Origin: Candidatus Hydrogenedens sp.
GTDB lineage: Bacteria; Hydrogenedentota; Hydrogenedentia; Hydrogenedentales; Hydrogenedentaceae
Length of the DNA: 64,000 nucleotides
Assembly (NCBI GenBank): GCA_035361075.1
Contig: DAOSBX010000012.1
Coordinates: 1 to 64,000, forward strand
Direction: 5' to 3'
The translations under genes were made by a program, and so were the position numbers. Shown in pieces: positions 18,601 through 25,665 of this stretch. The notes beneath the pieces were generated by a model. That model saw only the letters and a program-made list of their open reading frames with translations, did not search any database and was not told the DNA's origin. The stretch's first letter is position 1. Each line of letters opens with the position of its first letter.

Positions 18601-20193
18601 GTCTAACGGGGGATTTGTGACTTGTGCGAAAAGCTGTTTGAAATAGTTAAATAGTAACTGTGGGCGTTCAGAAAGGACAGCGAGAGGAACATCATTACCC
18701 ATAGAGCCTACAGGTTCTGCTCCTTCTTCTGCCATAGGCTTTAATATAAAATTTATATCTTCCTCTGTATACCCAAAAATACGTTGCCGTTTTTTCAGTG
18801 GGACCAGTTCCACCGTAGGTCGAGTTTCTAAAACTTCCCGTGGAAAAATAATCCGACTTAGATTAAGCCAAGCACGGTAAGGTTTTCTCTTTGCAAGATT
18901 CTCTTTTATCTCCTCATCTTCAACAATCCGTTTTTCATTAATATCAATGAGAAACATTCGACCAGGCTGGAGTCGCCATTTCTTAATTATCTTTTCCTGA
19001 GGTATATCCAACACACCAACTTCAGATGCCATAATAACCTGATTATCATCCGTTATCCAGTATCGAGCAGGACGAAGTCCATTTCGGTCTAACACAGCAC
19101 CAATTTGAACACCGTCTGTAAAAGCCATACATGCAGGACCATCCCACGGCTCCATTTTACAAGCATGAAACTCATAATAAGCCTTCTTTTCATCGGACAT
19201 ACTCTCATGGTGACTCCATGGCTCAGGTATCATCATGGTCATTGCATGGGCGACACTACGACCACCACGAACAAGAAGCTCAAAAGCATTATCAAATATG
19301 GCAGAATCACTTGCCCCTTCTGTTAACAATGGAAACAGTTTCTTTATGTCATTACCAAAGAGAGGACTACTTAAATCCGTCTCACGTGAACTCATAAGAT
19401 TGATATTGCCACGTAACGTGTTTATCTCACCATTGTGGGCAAGAAACCGAAACGGTTGAGCAAGTGGCCAACTCGGAAGAGTATTTGTACTATAACGTTG
19501 ATGAATAATAGCAAGTGCAGTGTCAACCTCTGGTGAACTTAGGTCTTCATAATAACTGTCCATAACCTCTGGTAAAAATAAACCCTTATAAACAATCGTC
19601 CGTGCAGACATACTCGGAATGTAAAAAAGATGTTTCTGCTCACCTAAATAGGTGCGAATTTTATGCGATGCTGATTTCCGTATGATAAAAAGTTTCCGTT
19701 CAAAACTGTCTGTGTCAGGATTATTGACCGATTTTATAAATACCTGCTCTATAACAGGTTCATTTGAACGAGCAAGCCAGCCAATCGCTTTTGAATTACG
19801 GGGAACTTCTCGCCAACCTAAAAATTCCTGACCCTCTTCAATAATAGTTTGCCTTAAAATCTCTTTACATGCAGTTCTTAATTCCTGACTTTGTGGTAAG
19901 AAAAGCATTCCTACACCATATTGAAATAACGGCGGAAGTTCAAAACCTAACCTATCTGATTCCTTTTCAAAAAAACGATGCGGTATCTGGAACAAAATTC
20001 CACAGCCATCCCCTGTTTCAGGGTCACAACCACACGCACCTCGATGTGTTAGGTTAACCAAAATTTGGAGGGCATCCTTTATTACTTTATGTGATTTCTT
20101 ACCATCTATATTTACTATAAATCCAACACCACATGCATCATGTTCAAAAAATGGCTCGTACATTGTCCTTTGTTGGTGATACTCTTGTTCCAT
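15655..20193 (-). CDS. gltB: Glutamate synthase large (alpha) subunit
   Basis: Ferredoxin/NADPH-type glutamate synthase large chain, 1512 residues from ATG 20193 (GGAG 7-8 bases upstream). The longer open frame to 20250 adds residues unlike the family. A short propeptide ends before the nucleophile in [18 protein letters not shown] (class II glutaminase). Then come the central domain, the FMN-binding synthase domain ([64 protein letters not shown]), the 3Fe-4S Cys group ([19 protein letters not shown]) and the C-terminal beta-helix ([38 protein letters not shown]). It forms an operon with gltD. The upstream region has palindromes that could be operators. Confidence 0.97.
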   Translation of the reverse strand: [1512 protein letters not shown]

Positions 20194-20244
20194 ATTTTTA
20201 TCTCCAAAAACTAAATTTTTTAAAGTAATTTGTAGCATATTAAC

Positions 20245-20258
20245 ATACATTAATGTAT
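20245..20258. promoter_or_regulatory. Perfect 14-bp palindrome upstream of gltB
   Basis: ATACATTAATGTAT is its own reverse complement. It lies about 52 bases before the chosen gltB start and overlaps a possible minus-strand -10 (TATTAT, 20257-20262). This is the position expected for an operator, though AT-rich palindromes also arise by chance. Confidence 0.35.
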
Positions 20259-20297
20259 AATATCAACACCATAATCTTTAATAATAATTCTAATATG

Positions 20298-20317
20298 TAA
20301 CAAATTTGAACTTGTTA
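20298..20317. promoter_or_regulatory. Inverted repeat TAACAA-N8-TTGTTA upstream of gltB
   Basis: Perfect 6-bp arms around an 8-base spacer, about 105 bases upstream of the gltB start. It may be a transcription-factor site; no known regulator is assigned. Confidence 0.3.
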
Positions 20318-20715
20318 AATTTTTATTATGACCATTCATAAAAACAAAAAGAAGATCTAAATAATTTCATACATAAATGTAAAAACATAATAATAAAAAT
20401 GATAATAATGATGTATTAAATTTCTTTCTATACAAAATAAGTAATTTTAACCATTACATTCTTTATAAATATTTACATATACTAAAGTAATAACCACGGA
20501 ATTTTATATAAAAACAGTAGTGGAAAGGTGGTAAACTGAAAAATAAATACATGGTGTGTATCAAATTTTAAAATTAAAAAGGAGGGGGTTTTAAGGTAGG
20601 ATTTATCACCTTTTATTTTTTAGAAAATTTAGATAGTCAGATGGATTAAATAGTAACTCTTCTGTGTTAGAATGTAATTAAAAATACATTGTGAATGAAC
20701 ATAGGAGTCAAAACA

Positions 20716-21084
20716 ATGAACGTTCATCATGAACGAGAAAAGGAAAATTTGCGTGAACATGGAAAGGGTGGCAAAGATGTAGAGAAGGCATATATTTTTC
20801 AAGCAGTGTGGTTTAAGAAACCGAATGGGGCATCAAGATATCGCTCTTACTTGGAAGCGGCAAATCCGATAGCGACGAAATACGGTGCTCATCGAATGGT
20901 TGGGTTAGTTCCGAGAGAAATTCTTCGTGGCGATTTTCATCCCGATTATTGTTGTGTAATTGAATGGCCTTCTATAGAACATTATTACCAATTTTTAAAA
21001 GACCCGCATTATCAAAGTATTGCGCCAATGAGGGAAGAGGCTATCGAAAAAGTGGTCGTGATTGACTGCCACCGTATAAGTTAA
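20716..21084 (+). CDS. DUF1330 / NIPSNAP-like dimeric alpha-beta barrel protein
   Basis: 122 residues from ATG 20716 (AGGAG 9 bases upstream; the earlier ATG at 20695 lacks one). After a charged N-terminal stretch, the DUF1330 fold is visible: AYIFQAVWFKKPNGASRYRSYLEAANPIATKYGAHRM, then CCVIEWPSIEHYYQFLKDPHYQSIAPMREEAIEKVVVIDC. Small proteins of this ferredoxin-like dimer fold bind diverse small ligands; no reaction is known for this group. It stands alone between gltB and the aldehyde dehydrogenase, and a weak hairpin plus T-run follows. Confidence 0.8.
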   Translation: MNVHHEREKENLREHGKGGKDVEKAYIFQAVWFKKPNGASRYRSYLEAANPIATKYGAHRMVGLVPREILRGDFHPDYCCVIEWPSIEHYYQFLKDPHYQSIAPMREEAIEKVVVIDCHRIS

Positions 21085-21093
21085 TTTGGATAT

Positions 21094-21112
21094 AAAGAGA
21101 TTTCTCTTTTTT
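21094..21112 (+). terminator. Weak Rho-independent terminator after the DUF1330 gene
   Basis: AAAGAG, loop ATTT, CTCTTT followed by more Ts, 10 bases after the DUF1330 stop. The stem is short and A/T-rich, so termination may be inefficient. Confidence 0.4.
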
Positions 21113-21138
21113 ATTTATTGTTATATAAAGTTAATTAT

Positions 21139-22533
21139 TTATTGCCATTGGGTTCGTAAGTGCATACTTTTTAATTGTGTCAGTTGATAGTAGCCGTAAT
21201 GGGAAAGAGAGGCACCTCTTCCAGTATCCTTAACCCCTGTCCAGGGAAGAGCAGGGTCTAAGTAATCACAACGGTTCATATAAAAAGTACCAGTTTCAAC
21301 CCGTTCACCGATACGTTTTGCTCTTTCGAAATCAGAGGTCCAAATAGATGCAGTTAATCCATACGGACTGTCATTCATATAAGTAATGGCTTCTTCATCA
21401 CCAGAGACAGGTAAAATTCCAATAACTGTTCCAAAACTCTCTTCTTGCATGAGAGATGATTTTTGAGGGGCATTCGCAACGACAGCTGGAGCAAAGAACC
21501 ATCCATGATTAGGCGTTTCAAACTCTGAGGGGCTCACCACTAACGTTCCGCCCATAGCAACTGCTTCTTCTACTTGCTTTTTCAGAAACTCACGTGCTGA
21601 AGAGACGGCAAGAGGTCCTATTGTTGTTTCTTTCTGCATGGGGTCACCCAATTTATATTGTCGGGTTAGTTCTACAAATGCTTCTACAAATTTCTCATAG
21701 ATAGGTTTTTCCACATAAATTCGTTCCACTGCACAGCAGGATTGTCCTGCATTATAAAAAGCCCCATCAACACAGTTCGCTACTGCAAAATCGAAGGGTG
21801 CATCGGCACAAACATAAGCTGGGTCTTTCCCTCCTAATTCCAAACCTTGATTGATAAATCGGGTAGATGCACTTTGAACAATTTCGTGTCCGCCTCGTAC
21901 GGAACCAGTAAACGAAACGAAGCCTATCTTTGGATGTTTTATCACAGCATCAACGACCTGATGGTCTGCAATTAAATCTTGAATCAACCCTTCTGGTGCT
22001 CCTGCCTTTTCAAAACATTCAACAAATGCTTTTCCACAGAGAGGTGTTAGCCGTGCATGTTTTACTATCACAGCATTACCAGCCATAATAGCTGGCACAA
22101 TGACATTGACAGCAATAAGTAAAGGATAATTCCATGCGGAAATATCAAGAACCACGCCAATAGGTTCATGACGAATATAGCGAACGAAACCAGGCTTTTC
22201 AGGCAAATATTCATCTGCTAATGTTTTCTCAGCAATTCCTATCATATATTGTGCTCGGTCTAACATGGTGTTGACCTCATTTTGGGATTGCCATAGCGGT
22301 TTGCCCATTTGTTCCGTAATTTCACGGGCTATTTTGTCGCGTGATTTCTCAAATTCCTCCATAAACCGTAAACATAGTTGTTTACGTGTTTCTATCGATG
22401 TACATTTCCAATCCTGATAGGCTTTATGTGCTTTTTCAACTTTTGCTATGGCTTCTTCCATAGTATCCATTGGAAAGGAATACATTTCTTTTTCCGTATA
22501 TGGATTCATAACTTTTAATTCTTTCCTTGTCAT
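21139..22533 (-). CDS. NAD(P)-dependent aldehyde dehydrogenase
   Basis: 464 residues, aldehyde dehydrogenase superfamily; oxidises an aldehyde to the acid with NAD(P)+. Motifs: AWNYPLLIAVNVIVPAIMAGNAVIVKHA (cofactor site, with the Lys of VKHA), GFVSFTGSVRGG, general-base Glu in GLELGGKDPAYV, and catalytic Cys in FYNAGQSCCAVERIYV (a Cys pair; the first aligns with the nucleophile). QEESFGTVIGI and the C-terminal TGVKDTGRGASLSHYGYYQLTQLKS complete the fold. The gene begins with AAGGAG 7 bases before the ATG. It resembles the succinate-semialdehyde type, but substrate cannot be fixed from sequence. It ends a minus-strand gene run with carbonic anhydrase immediately upstream. Confidence 0.92.
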   Translation of the reverse strand: MTRKELKVMNPYTEKEMYSFPMDTMEEAIAKVEKAHKAYQDWKCTSIETRKQLCLRFMEEFEKSRDKIAREITEQMGKPLWQSQNEVNTMLDRAQYMIGIAEKTLADEYLPEKPGFVRYIRHEPIGVVLDISAWNYPLLIAVNVIVPAIMAGNAVIVKHARLTPLCGKAFVECFEKAGAPEGLIQDLIADHQVVDAVIKHPKIGFVSFTGSVRGGHEIVQSASTRFINQGLELGGKDPAYVCADAPFDFAVANCVDGAFYNAGQSCCAVERIYVEKPIYEKFVEAFVELTRQYKLGDPMQKETTIGPLAVSSAREFLKKQVEEAVAMGGTLVVSPSEFETPNHGWFFAPAVVANAPQKSSLMQEESFGTVIGILPVSGDEEAITYMNDSPYGLTASIWTSDFERAKRIGERVETGTFYMNRCDYLDPALPWTGVKDTGRGASLSHYGYYQLTQLKSMHLRTQWQ

Positions 22534-22597
22534 TTTTATACTCCTTTTAGAATTTGGTTTTTATTTTATAAAAGCAAGAAAATTTATAAATTGCTGA

Positions 22598-23263
22598 TTA
22601 TTCTATTTGAAAAACCCTGCCTGTTTCTAATTCATAATACACAGGAATAATTTTTATTGCCTTTACTTTTTCCACTTCTGCAATTGCAGGGCTTTGTGTT
22701 CTTATCTGTTGAATGATGTGCCTTGTCTGTTCACGAGCACATAGATTAATTATTTCTTGTCGTGATAAGGTAGGTCCTAATTTTTCTAACATTGATTGAA
22801 CTACGGGGGATAGTAGGTCAAATAATTTGTATATATTTGTATTTTCTTCATGCGTATGAGTAGATGCGGTTCCTGCTTCATTTTTTAAAGCGTCCACAAC
22901 CGCTGTAATGGCACCGCATTGGCTGTGTGCCATTACTAACAGTAATGGTGTATTAACATGGAGCACACCATATTCAATACTTGCAAGAGCAATATCACTA
23001 AGCACGTTTCCCGCTAACCGCACTACGAATAAATCCATAATTCCACAATCAAAAATAATCTCAGGGGGAACCCGAGAATCAGAACAAGATAAGACCGTTG
23101 CAATTGCATAATCAGCTTGTGATACCTGAGAAGAAAGAACTCTACGTTCAGGGTCGGAATGAGGTCGTTGTAATGTTCCTTCTATAAATCGCTGGTTCCC
23201 TTCTAATAACTGTTTTAATACTTCATCTGGTTCCGGCTTTAACATAGATAAATGATGATTCAT
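22598..23263 (-). CDS. Beta-class carbonic anhydrase
   Basis: 221 residues; interconverts CO2 and bicarbonate. The zinc ligands of the beta class are visible: Cys60 in VLSCSDSRVPPE (Asp62 and Arg64 form the catalytic dyad), His113 and Cys116 in MAHSQCGAITAV. Length and the N-terminal LLEGNQRFIEGT match bacterial enzymes of this class. AAGGAG precedes the ATG. It is cytosolic, since there is no signal peptide. It lies between an epimerase and an aldehyde dehydrogenase; bicarbonate supply for carboxylases is the likely use. Confidence 0.95.
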   Translation of the reverse strand: MNHHLSMLKPEPDEVLKQLLEGNQRFIEGTLQRPHSDPERRVLSSQVSQADYAIATVLSCSDSRVPPEIIFDCGIMDLFVVRLAGNVLSDIALASIEYGVLHVNTPLLLVMAHSQCGAITAVVDALKNEAGTASTHTHEENTNIYKLFDLLSPVVQSMLEKLGPTLSRQEIINLCAREQTRHIIQQIRTQSPAIAEVEKVKAIKIIPVYYELETGRVFQIE

Positions 23264-23405
23264 AATGGCTCCTTTACTTTTGAAATATATAATACAAAAA
23301 TTCAGCTTAAATTTTAGAATTGATATTAAAACCTTTACTCAAGTTCCTTTTTATCAAAACCCTTATACATACTTGAATTCAAGAGATTTTACCCATGATT
23401 CTTTA

Positions 23406-24473
23406 TTAAAAGAGGATACCTTTTAATATGTATTGATTTGAAGAAAGCCAGTTTGCAGTATCTAACAAGGTCTGTTCAAGTGAACAAATAGGTTTCCATG
23501 GGGTTACTGATTGGATAAGTGACGCATCTGTTATGTAGTAGGGAATATCGCCAGGGCGAGTGTTAGGGTCGGGATGAATAGGTATTTTATGATTTGTAAT
23601 ATCTTGACACAGTTTTGTTAATTCAAGAAGAGAGAAACTTCGTTCGATACCTCCTCCAATATTGAATTTCGTTTGATTTAGTTTTTCATAATTTTTAAGT
23701 TGCCATAGGATAAGGTTACATAGGTCTTTAATATCTATTAAATCGCGAACTTGTTTCCCTGTTCCACCAAAGCCGATATAAGACAATGGCTTTTCAGCAA
23801 TATGATGGGCGAGCCATAAAGCGACAATACCCTGGTCAATACGTCCCATTTGCCATGGTCCAGCAATAATGCCACAACGATTGATAATTATAGGGAGGGA
23901 ATACATAGCGTTATATTCTTCAGCAATAAGTTCAACGGCGAGTTTGGTTGCTCCATAAAGTGTTCGCAAGCCATCTAATGGAAATAGTTCTGAAATACCC
24001 TTGTGAGATAAACCCACAGGGAGTTTCTCATTGAAATCGGGTTGGTATCGTGTTTCAGTTTCCTGAAGAGGTAGTTCGTTTAGTTTTGTATATGGATATA
24101 CACGGCTGGTTGATAGAAACATAAACTTAGTGCCTGTCTCCTTTGCCCAGTTCAAGCAATGGAGTGCTCCAGTAAGATTGGAGTGAAGAACGTATGTAGG
24201 CGTAGATACATATCCTGCAAGGACAGAAGGCTCTGCACTACATTCAATTATCCAATCACACGGTGGAATGTTTTTAATGTCAGACTCATTACGAATATCC
24301 CCATGAATGAACTCTATACGTTTCTCATATAGTCTTGGTAAATTTAATTCTGAACCCCGGCGATGTAAATTGTCGAAAGCAATAACATGTGTATCTGTTA
24401 AACTTTCTTTGAGAAATATTGCTAAATTGGCTCCTACAAAACCAGACCCACCTGTGATTAAAATTCTTTTCAT
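23406..24473 (-). CDS. NAD-dependent sugar epimerase/dehydratase (extended SDR)
   Basis: 355 residues. N-terminal NAD motif RILITGGSGFVGANLAIFL, an acidic end of strand 2 (AFDNLHRRGSELNL), GDIRNESD, then a YxxxK active site in TLYGATKLAVELIAEEY. The N(x)CG...GPWQMGRIDQGIVALW segment and FNIGGGIERSFSLLELT also match nucleotide-sugar epimerases. DNLHRRGSE is reminiscent of CDP-paratose/tyvelose epimerases, but the exact sugar is not decided. It starts 55 bases after the GT4 glycosyltransferase stop, with AAGGAAA before the ATG, suggesting shared work in polysaccharide or glycolipid assembly. Confidence 0.88.
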   Translation of the reverse strand: MKRILITGGSGFVGANLAIFLKESLTDTHVIAFDNLHRRGSELNLPRLYEKRIEFIHGDIRNESDIKNIPPCDWIIECSAEPSVLAGYVSTPTYVLHSNLTGALHCLNWAKETGTKFMFLSTSRVYPYTKLNELPLQETETRYQPDFNEKLPVGLSHKGISELFPLDGLRTLYGATKLAVELIAEEYNAMYSLPIIINRCGIIAGPWQMGRIDQGIVALWLAHHIAEKPLSYIGFGGTGKQVRDLIDIKDLCNLILWQLKNYEKLNQTKFNIGGGIERSFSLLELTKLCQDITNHKIPIHPDPNTRPGDIPYYITDASLIQSVTPWKPICSLEQTLLDTANWLSSNQYILKGILF

Positions 24474-24527
24474 TTATGTTTCCTTTGCAATGATTTTTTA
24501 TATCATAGATTGGGAAGATGCTTTATT

Positions 24528-25658
24528 TCATATTTTTAAACAATTTTCATAAATCTCCGAAACTTTTTCTGCTTGATATTGAGGAGAGAATTGTTGAATG
24601 GCTTTATTTCGGGCATTTTTACCTAATTCTTTTCGATATCCCTCATGTTCGCAAAGAGTACGAATAGCCCGATATAGTTCCTCAACAGTATCGTTAACGA
24701 TAAGTCCCTGTTTCTGATGTTCAACCAGTTCAGGGAGTATCCCCGTTTTCGTGGTAATAACAGGCTTACCCATCGCCATATATTCACGCACCGTTCGACA
24801 TGTGCCATCGGTTCCTGGGACGAGATATATGCAAATATCTAATATATTTAACATAGCGACATAATCGTCGTTGTTCAAATACCCCGTGAAAATGACTTGT
24901 GATTCCAATTCCAACTCTTTTACAGGCTTAAAAGCGACTTCATCCTGTCGAGTACCCCTACCTACAATTACGAGGTACAAGGGCCAGCCTTCCTGAATAA
25001 GTGAATGAATCGCTGAAAACAATAAATGGTACTTACGATGGGGTTGTAATCGTGCCACGATACCTAAGACAATAGCATTGTCAGGCATATTTAACTTTAT
25101 TTTAGGTAGCATTCGATTGGGATTAAATCGTTGCAAATCGATAGCAAGTGGAATAATAGGGCACCGCTCATCTGTGCGGTGAAATCGTTCCATATCGTTT
25201 TTTTGGGCGAGACGAGAAGGTTCAAGAATGTAATGTGTTTTAGTCACATATTTTTTCATCTTTTCGGGGAGTCCTTCACCATAGTAATTGGAACGAATGA
25301 GAAACTGGCTTGTCTTTACTTCTGTAGCGATTCTGTGGTCATTATCTAAATGGCAGTGTATTATTTTATATTCTTTTTCCTGAACCCATTTCACGAGATT
25401 TTTGCGGTCGAGAAAATCTTTGATAGGGTGTTTATGTTTTGACATGTAAAAAGATGAAAGTGTTGGGATATTCTCCTGTAAAGCAGTTTCATATACTCGG
25501 TTATATTTATTTTTGGGAACCCCTTTTACACTGCATATAAAGTCAATATCCCAACCCAATTCGCGTAGGTTTTTAATAAGCGTTAATGCTGGTTCCGCAG
25601 GTCCAGTCCAACGATGGTTACTGAACACATGGAGAATTTTAGGTTTTGATGGTTTCAT
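24528..25658 (-). CDS. Glycosyltransferase family 4
   Basis: 376 residues, GT-B fold retaining glycosyltransferase. N-terminal KILHVFSNHRWTGPAEPALTLIKNLRELGWD; then GIVARLQPHRKYHLLFSAIHSL, LYLVIVGRGTRQDE and VIFTGYLNNDDYVAMLNILDICIYLVPGTDG. The C-terminal nucleotide-sugar site is REYMAMGKPVITTKTGILPELVEHQKQGLIV (the E-x7-E region of GT4). I prefer ATG 25658, just after the smc stop; a TTG at 25682 would overlap smc by 17 bases. Neither start has a strong ribosome site. It probably acts with the adjacent epimerase on a cell-surface glycan. Confidence 0.9.
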   Translation of the reverse strand: MKPSKPKILHVFSNHRWTGPAEPALTLIKNLRELGWDIDFICSVKGVPKNKYNRVYETALQENIPTLSSFYMSKHKHPIKDFLDRKNLVKWVQEKEYKIIHCHLDNDHRIATEVKTSQFLIRSNYYGEGLPEKMKKYVTKTHYILEPSRLAQKNDMERFHRTDERCPIIPLAIDLQRFNPNRMLPKIKLNMPDNAIVLGIVARLQPHRKYHLLFSAIHSLIQEGWPLYLVIVGRGTRQDEVAFKPVKELELESQVIFTGYLNNDDYVAMLNILDICIYLVPGTDGTCRTVREYMAMGKPVITTKTGILPELVEHQKQGLIVNDTVEELYRAIRTLCEHEGYRKELGKNARNKAIQQFSPQYQAEKVSEIYENCLKI

Positions 25659-25665
25659 TGGAAAT

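Larger units (their letters stand above)
20194..20715. other. AT-rich divergent intergenic region with palindromes
   Basis: About 520 very AT-rich bases between gltB and the DUF1330 gene. It contains a perfect 14-bp palindrome (ATACATTAATGTAT, 20245-20258) and an inverted repeat TAACAA-N8-TTGTTA (20298-20317), both upstream of gltB. No RNA gene or additional coding frame is apparent. GGAGGGGG at 20582-20589 is not followed by a plausible gene. Confidence 0.5.

Noticed and set aside
15655..20250. Plus-strand open frames inside gltB (up to 132 codons)
   Set aside because: They are shadows of a long, well-conserved gene on the other strand and match nothing.
20582..20626. GGAGGGGG and AAGGT / ACCTT structure as a riboswitch or small gene upstream of the DUF1330 gene
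   Set aside because: No known riboswitch consensus, short stem, and no start codon at a suitable distance.
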